From Dendrobium chrysotoxum (taxonomy: Eukaryota > Streptophyta > Magnoliopsida > Asparagales > Orchidaceae): DNA of 64,000 bases. Below, piece by piece: positions 10,830-24,235 of the stretch. A model generated the notes under the pieces. That model did no database searches. It worked only from the letters and a program-made list of their open reading frames with translations, and had not been told where the DNA came from. Within the stretch, counting starts at the first letter, position 1, and each line of letters starts with the position of its first letter. Both the position numbers and the translations under genes were made by a program. The stretch spans positions 6,124,126 to 6,188,125 of the forward strand of contig CM034311.1 in NCBI GenBank assembly GCA_019925795.1, given 5' to 3'.

Positions 10830-11930
10830 GTATATATTATAAACTTTATTATAGTTTAATCTATCTATTTGAGATCTACTATCTTATTTAGATTTCAATC
10901 CTTCTTGTTAAGGAGCTGCTATCCTAGTCAAGTATAAATTCTATCAATTTGAGAGCCAATATCTTATTTAGATTTAGATTTAAATCCTTCTTATCTAGGA
11001 GTCATTATCCTAGTCAACTATAAAATCTATCTGTTTGAGAGCCATTATTTCATTAAGATTTCAATCCTTCTTGTCTAGGAGCCACTATCCTAGTCAAGTA
11101 TAAATTCTATATATTTGAGAGCAGCTATCTCATTTAGATTTAAATCCTTTTTGTCTAGGAGACACTATCTTAGTCAAGTATAAAATCTACTTGTTTGAGA
11201 GCCATTATCTCATTTAGATTTCATTTCTTCTTATTTAGGAGCTGTTATCCTAATCAAGTATAAATTATATATGTTTGAGAGCCCCTATCTCATTTACATT
11301 TTAGTCTTTCTTATCTAGGAGATGTTATCCTGGTTAGGTATAAATTATATCTGTTTGAGAGCTATTATCTCATTTAGATTTCAATCCTTCTTGTCTAGGA
11401 GCATCTATCCTAGTCATGTATAAATTCTATTTGTCTGAGAGTCGATATCTCACTTAGATGTTAATCCTTCTTAATTAGGAGATGCTATCATAGTCAAGTA
11501 TAAATTATATCTATTTGAGAGATGTTATATCATTCATATTTTAACCATTCTTATGTAGGAGTCTCTATCTTAGTTAAGTATAAATTCTATCTATTTGAGA
11601 GTCACAATCTCATTTAGATTTCACTCCTTGTCTAAGGGCCACTATCCTAGTCAAGTATAAATTCTATCAATTTGAGAGAAGCTATCAAATTCAGATTTCA
11701 ACCATTGTTTTCTAGGAGATGCTATCCTAATCAAGTATAAATTATATATATTTAAGAATAATTATCTTATTCATATTTTAATCCTTCTTGTCTAGGAGCT
11801 GCTATTCTAATCAAGTATAAATTCTATCTATTTCAGAGCCGCTATTTCTTTTAGATTTTAATCTTTCTTGTTATCCTAGTCAAGTTCAAATCAATCTATT
11901 TGAGAGACACTATCTCATTCAGATTATCAA
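10830..11930 (+). repeat. Tandem array, about 80-bp unit, about 13 copies
   Basis: Each unit runs roughly GTATAAATTCTATCTATTTG, then AGAGCCxCTATCTCATTTAG, then TTTCAATCCTTCTTGTCTAG, then GAGCTGCTATCCTAGTCAA. The AGGAG block recurs near 10912, 10998, 11077, 11157, 11237, 11317, 11397 and onward. Units are diverged, with a few indels. The array lies between integrase and the LTR-like block. Such 3'-UTR tandem arrays are known in Tat/Ogre elements as a source of satellite DNA. Confidence 0.88.
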
Positions 11931-12179
11931 TCTCTTGGATTCAATTGATTGCTTTGGTCAATGCCAATACGTGTGATTTACTTTTCAAGTTCATCACACC
12001 TATTGGTGGTCTACTTGTTGACCTCATTTTTGGATGAAGTTAATGATTTAAATAAAAATCCAATCTCCAAGTATCAATCATTGAACCACACTTCAAGCTT
12101 TACATTCATCCCATCACTGTGCTATGGCATAGTGATCAAATTATTGACTTCAAAATCATCACTTGACATTCACCCCTGA

Positions 12180-14420
12180 CTATAATATGATCACCTGATC
12201 TATCACCTGACAATCACCAAATGAGTGTTAGTGATATGATCATTATAAAAACTAAATTTCCTCTAATCATTGATCTTCATTGATCAATTCAAAACCTAAA
12301 TCAAAATCAAACCCTAAATCCATCAGTTGATTATCTCCAGTGATAATCAGTAGATCACATGTTCAATCATTGATGATCATTAATGATTATCAATGATTCA
12401 AGAATTTTAAATCTTAAATCCTTCCAAGTCATTATCTAAATCAAATCTAAATTAAACCCAACGATAAAACTCATTGATCAAATCAAAACTCCATAATTGA
12501 GTGTTCAAAGCTAACCCATAATCCCTTGGTCCATAACCTATTTTTAAAGAAATTTTGGTCACTTCACAATAAATCAAATAACTTTGGATTCATGATCTGT
12601 CAGTTGGATATTGACTAGGCATGTCCCCAAAGTCAACTACATAAATTTGAAGCCATTCCAAGGCTCCTAGCCCCACAAATTGAAAGCATTTCCATAGGCT
12701 ACAAACCTTTAAATATTTATAGCCCATGCCACTAATCATACCATATTGTGAAATTTGACCTTGAAAGCTACACTAAACTCATCGAACATCACTATTAACC
12801 TACATATGATGCATTGAGCCAACATTCCTGGTTCACCATGGTTGGCCATGGTTGACCACAAAACATTAAAACCCTAAACCTTAAAAATTGAATTTTCCTT
12901 AAACCTCAACAAGGCTCAATCAAACCAAGCCATGCAACCTTCTAAAAATAGGTTCAAAACATCATTTGACATCCATTGAACCAAACCTCAAGCTCTAGTT
13001 AACCCTAGTTGACCAAGTCAACCTAGGTTGACCAAATTTCCCTTTTGTCCTTTAAACTATATTACATATATGGAGGCCCCACTAAACCTTGGGACCACCT
13101 CCAACAAATTCAAAATGACATTTGAAAAATATTAAACCAAGTTCCAAGCCATGGTTAGCCTTGGTTGACCAAGTTAATCGTTGCTGACCAAATGACCCCT
13201 TAAGCCCTTAAAATTATATTTTGAACCAAATGAACTCACCAATGCATGGTACTACTTTCAACATGTCCAAAACACTGTTTGGAATGAGTTGGACCCACCT
13301 TTGACCCCTGGTCAAATATGGTTGACCAAGTCAACCCTAACAGATTAAAATTATCACATACACTTAAAAAATTCAATTTTCATGATTTTGATTAAATCAT
13401 TGAACCAAACTTATAAGGACTATTCATGAGGTTAATATGAGTCTACAAAAAAATTTCCAAGCCATAGGCCCACCTGGTTTGACCATTAGGGTTGAACCAA
13501 GTAGATCAAAAGGGGTTTTTGTGAGCCAAAACCCAACCCTTGTGGAATTAAATTTCTAAATGGTTATAGTAGGTGTAAATTAACCCAATGCATATTACCC
13601 ATGAGGCCCAACCCATGGTTTGACCTAAATCAACTATTTAGGTTAAACCAAACCATCTAAAACCAATTTTCTTGGGCCCAATCTTAATCTAGCCCAATCT
13701 AAAAAACCCATCTAATGGCTTGCATACATTCTAGAACATTCTCTTTATAGGTCATGTTAAGCTTATGTCACATGGGTTGGTGATGTGGCAGGAATACCAA
13801 AATAACCTCTCTCTAATGATTGGTTCAAGCATAACTCCCTCCCCAACCAACCATGTGGAACCAAATTCTCTAGAACCTCTCCTTCACTCCCATTGGTCAG
13901 TCCATAACTAAAATGACTGCTAGCTTAAGCTTAGTGGTAAGATCTTATCCATTGAACTTAATTTCTCTCTCCTAAGATTGGTTCAAGTATAACTCCCTCA
14001 CCACTTGGACCAATGAGCTAAATTATTCTAGAATGATCCTTTAGCTCCTATTAGTTAGTCCCAAGGTGCCTTGGATCAATGACATGGCATGCATGTGTCC
14101 AACTTAATGGGTAGGTTTATTTTCTCTCTCCTATATATACCCCCATTCCAAAAGCCTAAGGGTTAATCAATCTGATTCCCTAACTCCGTAGCAACCTCCA
14201 CAGCTCTCCTATAACATCTCTAGCCCTTTTCTAGTTCAAGAAAATCCCAATCTAGTGAGAGAGGGAATGAAAGAGAGAGAAAGGATAATAGTACTCCATC
14301 TCTTAATCTAGTCATCATTAGCTCTTAGAGTCTTGAAGGAAGTTGTATAGGGTCTCACAAGCTTACTAATAAGTCCAAGATAAAGAAAAACAAACAAAAG
14401 GTTAGAGAGTTATCTTGATT
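12180..14420 (+). repeat. Probable LTR of the Tat-type Gypsy (approximate ends)
   Basis: Non-coding block rich in TTGACCA/TCAACC motifs, containing a strong TATA box (CTATATATAC, 14131-14140). It is homologous in inverted orientation to about 37380-39587: for example both share ATAAATATTTAAAGGTTT and ATAGATCATGAATt-like strings in the same order. Its position after integrase and the tandem array is where a 3' LTR should be. I could not see clear TG...CA ends or a target duplication, so the borders are estimates. Confidence 0.5.
14132..14139 (+). promoter_or_regulatory. TATA box of the LTR-like block
   Basis: TATATATA in a pyrimidine-rich context near the 3' part of the LTR-like block, as expected for the U3/R border. 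It sets the plus orientation. Confidence 0.55.
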
Positions 14421-14429
14421 TGAAGTTTT

Positions 14430-17400
14430 ATGATCAAACTTAAATTTCTACAAAATCCTAATGTATGGAGCTATTCTTGTGAGTTAGCAATTAGCCATCT
14501 TCTTCATTATCCTGCCATGTTGGCTTCGATTTATCTGTATTTGGTTTCTACCTATTCTTGTAGCATTGCTTTTAGTCTTTTGGCTGATATTTATAACATG
14601 ACTAATTTATTGTTGATCTTTAGGGATGATAGGCTGTACATGGATGCTATCCTTTGGCCTTTTATTTTGATTAGACCTAAACTTGCATTTTTCTTGGTTT
14701 AATTGTTCTGGTTTTATAGTTTGATTTTTTTGCAGATTGAAGATGTCAAGAATTTTGGGAACAAGATGGGCATTTTTGAAGGATGACTGTGTTGAATTTG
14801 CTCGCATTTTTCTTCCTTTTTTGGGTTCTATCCTCTGGCAGACCTAGAATCTTATTAGGTAATTTTGTACATTATAAAACAGGGAACCACCGGCTCTTAA
14901 GTTTTTTTTTTTATTTGTTTTGTAGCTCTTTCGAGCAGTAGTGAGCTAAAGGTTCCCTTTAAGGACCTTGTAATCTTTTTTTATATTAACACGTACGCCC
15001 CACGGTAGGTCCCCCCCCCCCCCAAAAAAAAATGGAGCCCCAAAACTCCAAGTATTAAAAGATTAGGCTATCAAGATCCTATATTTCAAATTTCATTGAA
15101 TTTGGATGATTGGATCAAAAGTTATGGGCATTTAAATTTTTAGCTCATTTTGAAATAAAAAGCTTTATTCATAGCGAAACCGTTTGATCGTGATACATGC
15201 ATGATCGGATGGTCTAAATCATTTCAAACAACATCACTCATCTGATGGATTAATAAACCACACATGCAGTTTAAATTACTAGCGGCATGGTACCATCTAA
15301 GCTGTCAGATCCTGTGTAGTTTGATCCGACAGCCAAATCCAATAACTAACATGTATTAGTGAATCCTGTGGCGACTGACGCATGTTCTGAGCTGTGGTGG
15401 CACGGTGCTATGTACCCAATGATTACCAATCATTGGTCATAAAGGTGCTGACCATTTTAATCCCGAAAAAATGAATTAAAAATGTTTTAAATGCCCTACA
15501 AATTTTAGAATTCATAGAAAATTCATTTTAAATCTAAATTGACTGTTCTTGGGCTTGTTGGAAAGTTCTTAAGCTCTATTTTATTTTTAAAATAATTTCA
15601 ATCAATTTTGACCAATAAATGTTGAGAAAAATAGAGAAGATTGTTTTCTAATTTTCATGAATTTCTCAAGATCCATTGGTCAAATTAACCTCAAATTTGG
15701 ATGGTATGTATTAGTAGGTATCATTGATCTATATTAGTTTTCTTAGGTCTTGATTTGACCAAAATTTCTATGAGTTGAAATTTCAAGTGTATGGGTCCAT
15801 TTTGGACCCATAACTTTGAAAATTCATAACTCTTCACACACTTAGAATTAGATGTTCATTTTTCTGTGATGCGTTTATATTTGTACGAGGGTTAGTTAGC
15901 CACTAATTTTACCCAATTCGAGTGAGTCTAGCTCCTAAAATAATTTTTTTAATTTATTTATTTATTTTTTTATCTAGCTCCTAAAATAATTTTTTTATCT
16001 AGTTCCTAAAATAAATCACCAAAGCTATATATGTACTTAAGTTTGGTGATTGATATCTCAACCTAGGGGAACTTTGATGAGCCCAAATTCAGTGGGTTTA
16101 AATCACATATTTATGTACCTATGTTTTAAATTTAATTGCATTTGGAGGACATTTGGTCAGTCATATAGAAAACCCAAAGTTCATGTACATAATTAACCTT
16201 TAATATTTGAAAATTTATAATAAATTCATTCTAAATCCAAAAATTATAAATAATATATCAAATTGCTCAAACTTTAATGCACAATAGAGGAAAAAAATAT
16301 CTCCATCAGATTCATTCTAAATTAAAATAAATTTTAAAAATTAAGAAATATATAAATAAATTAAAATAAATATTTAAAAATTTATAAAAATTACCAAAAT
16401 AATTTAAATACTTAAAATTTACTCAAGAGGTCATTTTTGACATTTGAAGAAAATTTTAAGAGGTTTAGAGTTTATTTCATATAAAAATAAGAAAATACCA
16501 CTAATTAAATGATTAAATAAATCCATTAAATCATCAAACTTAAAAAATTCAGAACTAATTCCAAAAAAAATTTAAATTGAGAAAACTCAAAAGCATCGGA
16601 CTCATCTCTGGGTTTAGTATTTATCAAAAATATAAAAACTTCATAACTTAGTATAAATCAAAAAGTCAATAATTTGGTCAAACTTAGTTCACAAAATACA
16701 CCAAACTTGTAAAATTCATAACTAATTTTAGAAATATCCAAATTTAGTGAAGTCAAAGGAGTTGGACTTATCTTTGGGTCTAATATTTATAAAAATATAA
16801 AATTCTAAAAACCAACATAAATTAAAAAGTCAAAAAATGGACCCTATATTTTATGCATTAAAATATGAAAAACTAATAAATCATTAAAATTTTAGTAAAT
16901 AATCAATTCAATAAAATTAAATCAGTAAAAATATTAAATAAACAACCAATATTCTTGTCAATGAAGTATCTAGGCTAGACTATCTCGAGCTATGGAACTT
17001 CGTATCCTAAGGAGGCCCAATATCCTCATGCTCATTATGACAATGTCTTGAACAAATTTGACATAATATAAACATTAAAATATAAACTTAAATATATCAA
17101 TAAATAATAATTTTAATTCAAATAAAAATTATTAATGAAATATTTATACATTATAGCTTCTATACCCTCATGCTTGATTCCTTTTAAGAGGGAAAAAGTG
17201 TATTGAATTGAAAAACTTTAAGGATTAAAATATTTAATTAAAATGAAGGATTTTATAATATTCATCAACCCCTATCTTGGGGATTGGTAGCATCATAAAT
17301 ATGAGCCTATGACTTCCTGATCAATAGCTTCTGGCACTTAGAAGTTATTGAACGCTATGTTCTTTAAAATCTAAATGTAAATAACTTCAACAATCAAAAC

Positions 17401-19393
17401 ATCTTTAAAAGAAATTTAAAATCACTAAATCATTAAAACTTAAATTAAAACCACCCTTTAAAGTCCTTGAATAAATAAATTCATTTATAGATAATTTTAA
17501 AATAATAAAACCTAGCAACTATCCAAGCCACACAACCTTTTTACACACACTTAGATGGTTTGCTAAGAAAACCAATTTTAGCCTTGGTTAGACCGGTGGG
17601 TTGATTTGCTTGTAAGGTACTTTGCTTGGAGAGTACCTTGTGTATGTTTATTTATTTTTATTAATCTGGATGTCATATATTTAAAATTCATGTTGGTGCA
17701 CTTACGCTCTTTACGGAGTGCATTTGAAGCATCAAGTTATTACACAACTGCTTTGCACTTTTATGTGCTTTTATATTGCCTTTAAATTCAAGTAAGAGTC
17801 AAAGTACAATATACCTAGGAATAATGTATATGTCTAAGTCATTGTAAATATAGAATGTATATAGATCAAGTTGTATAAAATCTTAAGTTGTAAAAGATTT
17901 AAATATACCTGCTTATACAAAAGGGCTCCAAAAGATGATATCCTCTCCTTTAAAGGATACTCTCTTTTGAAATTCTATAGAATACATGGAGCTTGATGAT
18001 TTTAAGCAAGTATATCTGAATATGGATATATTTATATATAAATAATTGGCTTACAAATCTTGGTTTGTTATGGTGGAGCTGGACCACTTTTCTTTCCTAT
18101 AGAGTCTGAGTCTGTCACAAATTATCGATAAATAAATGAATTGATTTTTTTATTTAATTCTTTTCATTTCTTATATTGCATTATGCATTGCATCATATGA
18201 GTGGTAGTTTTCATTGACATTAAAGGGTAGAAATTTTCCTAAGTTTCTTTCGGTGTATATGTTTTAGACTTTGTAGAAGCTTGTATACTAGTTCTAGGAT
18301 GATACAATACTGGGTATCGTATACACAACCCCTTTACCCAATCATACATACATGATGCAGTTTAAATTTCCACTACGTGCGTAGAGCCTAGGTGTATGCC
18401 TCATATTGGCAAGGTAGTGGAGTCCCTATTGCAATCGGGGGATGCTATGATTTTCCTTTAGCTAGGCCTGTTATGCTACCAAAGTTTCTAAGAAATTTCG
18501 AGAGTTAGAAAATTTAGTTAGGTAAATTAAATAAGACAAAATTTAGAGTTCTTAGTGAATCTTCTCACTTTTATAATTAAACTTAAAAGTTAAAATTACT
18601 CATCTTGAGTCATCAATTTAAGAGTCTGATTTATTCTTTGACTTCTTAGATAAAGCTCAGCCTATGATGCATTATATCTTGGGAGATTGATTGTACATTA
18701 GGATTGTTAGCTGAAAACTCACTCCAAATAAGTATAAGTCCAGATTGTAAACACACTTAAATCTTTTGCATATTCAAATTCAACTCTTTAAAAATTTAAA
18801 ATCTAAAAAATCTAAAATCAGAGGACAACTAGAATATTTTATTCTTCACTTTAATCATGAGTATTCTCCTAGAATATATAATTAATTATAGGGGTCTGCC
18901 CCTATATGAAGTCTACAACCCAGAATAAAATAAACCCTATCTTAGTTTCTTTTTAAGGTATGGGAAAGATTTGTGGAATGAAGATCTAAGCTTTAAACAT
19001 TGGATTAATTTTATAATTGAAATGATAGGTGAAATATAAATCTATGCATGTTTGACTGAATATTCCCTATATAGTATTCAATCAAGCATAGAAAGTTTAT
19101 CTTCTCAAATCGATTGTGACAAATTAGTCTATCCTTAAGGTTGGTATAATTTAAATCTATGCATATTTGATTAAAGAAACTTAAATATAAATTTAAAGCA
19201 AATCTTGTGCGATATTTAAAATTTAAATTAAATTTGTCCACAACTCTGTTGTACATAATAAAGTTGGTAAATACAGATAAAAGTGGGGTGATATTCACTC
19301 TATCTCCAGGTTTAGAAAGAATGGAAGTGAGGCGTACATGCTGAATGATATAGGCATTCTGGTTTAGGGATTGGATAAGGGGATGGTTTTAGT
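14430..19393. other. Non-coding, degenerate retrotransposon-like DNA
   Basis: No coding region is supported. At 14880-14970 there are AGGGAACC...GGTTCCCT inverted pieces and T-rich runs; at about 15010-15033 a poly-C tract abuts poly-A. From 15480 to 17600 the text is AT-rich, with LTR-like wording repeated loosely (GGACTCATCTCTGGGT at about 16600, a similar line at about 16760). Parts of 16300-17600 recur inverted at 22800-23600. The short open frames at 14430-14702 and 19011-19298 look like chance. Confidence 0.5.
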
Positions 19394-20070
19394 TAGGGGT
19401 GTCAATTTCGGGTCACGGGTCGGGTTCGGGTCGAACCCGGAATGACCCGCGTTACAAACGGGTCGACCCTAACCCGACCCGGGTAGAAAAACGGGTCGGA
19501 AATCCGAACCCGAACCCGACCCGGCGGGTTGCCGGGTTGACCCGACCCGACACGGGAAGGCGGGGCGGAGGCGGTCGCCGGCGGGGCAGCGCGAGGCGGA
19601 GGCGGTCGCCGGCGGGGCAGCGCGGAGCGGACACGCGGCAGCGGGGCAGCGCGGGGCGGACACGCGGCAGCGGGGCAGCGCGGGGGCGCGGGCTGCGGGC
19701 AGCGGGGCAGCAGGCGTGGGCGCGGGGCAGCGGGTGCGGGGCAGCGGTGCAGCGGACACGCGGCGCGTGCGTCGGCGCGGGGCAGCGGGCTCGATCGGGC
19801 GGGGCAGCGGGGCAGCGGGCGCGCGGGCAGCGGGCAGCGGGTAGCGGGCAGCGAGCGGGAAGCGGGAAAATTTTTTTTTTTTTAAATTAAACGGGTTATC
19901 GGGTTGACCCGGCAACCCGCCGGGTCAACCCGAACCCGACCCGTTTTTCAAACGGGTCAATTTTCGCAACCCGAACCCGACCCGTTTGAGAAACGGGTCG
20001 GGTCAAACCCGAAAATTCCGGGTCGGGTTCGAGTCGGGTTTTCGTGTCGTGTCAAAACTTGACACCCCTA
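19394..20070. mobile_element. hAT-like MITE, GC-rich, with 8-bp target duplication
   Basis: A 677-bp element with 12-bp perfect terminal inverted repeats (TAGGGGTGTCAA at the left, TTGACACCCCTA at the right) flanked by an exact 8-bp duplication GTTTTAGT (19386-19393 and 20071-20078). An 8-bp duplication and TIRs beginning TAGGG fit the hAT superfamily. Beyond the TIRs both ends carry long, imperfectly inverted GGGTCGGGTTCGGGTC-type repeats, and the centre holds a GC-rich tandem array. It encodes no transposase, so it was moved in trans. The sharp GC contrast with flanking DNA is notable. Confidence 0.88.
19560..19865. repeat. GC-rich tandem repeats inside the MITE
   Basis: Short units built from CGGCAGCGGGGCAGCG and GCGGACACG recur many times; two near-identical copies of GGCGGAGGCGGTCGCCGGC lie at about 19560 and 19595. 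Long frames open on both strands here (163 and 148 codons) simply reflect the lack of AT-rich stop codons. Confidence 0.85.
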
Positions 20071-20078
20071 GTTTTAGT

Positions 20079-23000
20079 TCAAAGGAGAATTCCTAATGGC
20101 CAAATTTACAGTGGTCCAACCATAGTCTCCCCTAGATGATAAGATATATGGTTTAACCCCTTCAGTGGATAGATATAAGTATTTGGAAGGGTGTTATTTA
20201 GTTATTTCTACAAGTTGCCAACAGACATAGGAGTTCATTGAAGAAAAATCAGCATTCACTCTAAGGCTTGCAATGAATTCAAAGAGTAGTTTAGAGTTCA
20301 ATGAAAAAGTGAAGGTTAAGAGAAATTGCAAAGTGGTGGATGTAAAGAGGTCTATAACCTAGTAATTAAGAATAATTTGGTCCAAGATTCATGAAGGTGT
20401 GATGTGGACACTTTTAAAATGATGGTATTATGTTATTAAAAAAAGTTATGGTTTGAGTTTTGAAAAAGTTAAATTATTTTGGGAGATTTTAATTTCTGGG
20501 ATTTTAGTTTTGAAATTGAACACATCATTATGCACGATATATCACCTCAAGAGAAGAACATATCATTCCCTAATGGGTCCAAATTATAAAACTTTGAATT
20601 TCTCCTAATTATTATAATCAAACTCGAGGAAAGATAATGTATGATCCTGAAGGATCAAAATGATGTTTGATCGAATGTTTAACTATAATAATTTGGATAA
20701 GAGGTCATTAATTTCATAATTAAAATTAGGATAATAGAATAATATATCTCCCCCGAGAAAGAAAATATCATATATTATCAATTATTTAAAAATTATGATA
20801 ATGATCATTAAATTTAATTTTTCTAAAGATAGTTAATTAAAGTTATGAAAAGATTGATTTTAAAAAATTGATCTAGGTTTTTAAATCTCCTATAAGCACA
20901 AGCCCTCATAGTTAATTACATCATAGAAAACCAGATTTCCTATGAATACTCTCGATTAAAATAATAGTAGAAAATTTATTTAAGATTTTAAGGCTTGATG
21001 TTAAAGGAGGCAAGGATTGGAAATTTAAAAGGGATTAGATTAAGGTTGAACACTTATTTCTAGAGGTCAAAAGAGGAATAGTAGGAGGTGCTTTGGGATT
21101 CTAAAACATTTCAGAAGCACCCTAGCTTATCCTAAGTGTTGGGCTTGAATTTGAATTGAAAGATATTTAAGTTTGAATTATTAATTTTATTAGAAAATTA
21201 GGATTTAATTCCTGAAGGTTGAGGTCTTGTAGCTTGAGCCTACCTCAGAACCTAAGTCTAAATTGGGTACTGAAAACTAGAAACCTGTACCTAGCTAATG
21301 CAGTACAAACTAGGACTTACCTTGGCCTGGATTGGAGAGCCAGCTAACCACCTAGACAGTTTAAAACTATGAGTCTGATCACTTATGTGAGAGTGGTAGG
21401 GATGTTTGATTAAGTTAAGTTTAAGGAGTTGGGGCTGACATATAGAGCATATCCTAATTTGTCCACTTGACTTATGTTGGTTAGTTTGAAGCTTAAAGTA
21501 AATGCAATTAAATTTTGACTCATTTTAATTTACTTCTAATGAAATGAATGCAAATTGACTCGATTAAATTGCAGAAATTTGAATGAAGCAGTTTAAAAAA
21601 TCTGGCTTAAAAATAATTTTATCTTAGAGATTGTACAACATCTCCTTGACAGGACTGCACCATAATAGGTCAGGTAGTCTGCCAAAACCCGTAAGCGGGG
21701 AGGTATCTAACAAAGGAATGAAGGTGCAACAAAATGCTATGCGAACTCCTGACAATCTTGGGCTTACTTCTTAAAAGCGTTATAATTTATATGTGAGCTT
21801 AAAATCTTTTAAATATAATTAAAGTAGAAAAAGTTTTAACAATCCCTCACGAGCCTCGGATCAGGTTCTAAGCTAAATCAAAATTGGCATGTAATAAAAG
21901 AAACCTAAGAAAAATAGGCATTTTCTATTGTACAATCAAATTAAATAAATCAATTAAATTTAAATACTCAAATTAAAAATCCATGTGGCAAGTGCCACTT
22001 AATATTACAATCCAGAATTGCTTGAAATTAAAAGTGGCTGGGTACCACTGACAATAATCAAGATTCTACACCTAAGACTCAAGTGACTTTGAGAATTAAG
22101 ATTCTTCTCATTCTTCACTTCTTCGGGTAGTCTCATGGATTTGTCAAATTCAAATATCCAAATTTAAAAAAACTCCCCCTCGAAAGAGCTGTTATCTTTT
22201 CCCTTTGGATATTTTAAAGTCGTCTAAATTTGGATCTCCAAATAGATAGGAACTCTCTCCTAAGGGATGTCCCTTCCTCTTTGGATTCTGAATTAGATGT
22301 TTAATATCCCATCTCAAAGTACTTAAATATTTACAACTTAAATATAAATCAAATACATTGAATACTTAAAAATAAAAGACTAAGGAACACCTGCAGGGTT
22401 ATCCTAAGTAATTGTGATCAAATTTAAAATCTAAAACAGTTATATTTATCAAATTCAAAATGCTCAAATCTCAGCCACACTTGGCCATGCTCTTTTAATT
22501 TAAAAGGGGGCCTTAGCATTTCTGAAGCAACTGCAGAAAATGTTGTCAATTTAAAGCATAATTTTTATTTTGCCTCCTTTAACTTTTTATGTCATGTATG
22601 AGCATGGCCACCTATATAAGATTATATTAGCATTCGGATTGTCCCTAACCTAGGGGTAATCTAATGCCCATCAAATTAATACACAGATTTTATATAAATT
22701 AAACAAATAATTAATCAATCTAAACTACCAACTAGAATGCAGTGAAAATAATAAAAAACCTGGCACACAATAAAAAAGTAAACACAAGCCTAGCTTAAGA
22801 CTAGAGTTAGTTGTCCTGGCAAACCATCTAAAGTGTATGAGGTAGGTTATATGGTTTGGATATGTCCTGTGTAGGATTGATTTGTTAAAGTTATTTCACT
22901 GTTCTGGTTGGTTAAAAGGCTTAGGGGAAAATTTAATTAAGGTTTAAGTATTAATAATTTAAAATTATTTTTAAGGTACATTTTAAAGTATTAAATGGTT

Positions 23001-24235
23001 ACCACCTTCATTATTCATCGAGGCCGTGAAGTTTATTTCACCTTCCTTGGGGCTAAGTCAATAGCCTCATAGGCCTAGGTTACTCAGTGGTAACACATAA
23101 AATTAAATGAATTTGATTGATTAAAGCTTGAAAGTTGATAAATTTTAGTTAGGATTGAATATTTGCTAGTTTTAAAGTTGGATTAAGGTTTTCAAGATTT
23201 TTAAATTAATTATTAATATTTTCTCAAATTATTTGAATTACTAGGGGTCAAAATTTGACTTTTAGATTAAGATTAATTTCTATAATATTAGTATTTTTAT
23301 AAAAAATTAGATCTTAAGATGAGTAATTAGACACTAAGTTTGCTGCATTTGAATTTTTTTTTACATTTAATTATGTATGTTTAAAGTTTTGACTTGATTT
23401 TGACTTAAGTTTGACCAAAAAGTTGACTTTTTGATTTTGACTGATTTTAAGGTTTGATATTTTTAATAAATATTAGTCCATAAATGGAGTCCAATGCCTT
23501 TAAGTTTGCTCAATTTATTTTTTTTTTTTAATTAGTTATAATTTTTACAAGTTTGGGTATTTATTGGAATTATTTAATTAATTTAATTAAGGGGAGCTTT
23601 TAATGATTTGAATCCAAATGAATTCCAAACTCCTTGAAATCACCTCCAAAGGTTAGGAATGACCTAAAGAGAGATTCCTAAGTATTTAGGAATTTTCTAA
23701 AATTTTTAATTAATTAAATTAATTAACTATTAATTATTAATTAAAATTAAATTAAGCTTGAATTTGATGTCAAATCAAAGGGATTTTAATTTTCTTGAGT
23801 TAAGGATTGAATCTTGGTCAGTTAGAGGTATTATATATAATTTTAGATTTAAATTGGATTTATTAAAATTTTTAGAAGTTTTGAGCTTAAATAAAGGTTT
23901 ACTTTTGAGTTAATTAAATTTTGGCTTAATGAATTTTAAAAATTAGTGAGTTCTTATCCTAAAGTAGGTAGTGTCACTATGTTTAAGTATTTTGAATTTC
24001 ATCCCTATTGGATGTATGTATGAAACTTAAGTTTTGACTAAGTTCACTAAGACATAGCCTTAATTATTGTCCTTAGTGTTCCTAAGTTGAGTAGGTTTAA
24101 AATTAATATTTTTCTAACCCTTACATGCACATTTCAATCACATTATAGCAATCAATTAACAAGACAAAGTGTCTTAATACTCTATGGAATAGTTGTATTA
24201 AACTATTGAAGCCATAGTTTATATAATGACCTATG
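20079..24235. other. Non-coding, AT-rich degenerate repeats
   Basis: No supported gene. About 22800-23600 matches 16300-17600 in inverted orientation. GACTTGATTTTGACTTAAG-type runs near 23390-23450 resemble decayed LTR text. Nothing else could be identified. Confidence 0.45.

Noticed and set aside
14430..14807. Possible small membrane protein gene
   Set aside because: Hydrophobic frame with no homologous motif, lying in degenerate repeat DNA and overlapped by an opposite frame.
19399..19915. Long Arg/Gly- and Pro-rich open frames on both strands
   Set aside because: They lie in the GC-rich tandem array of the MITE, where stop codons are rare; no domain and both strands open.
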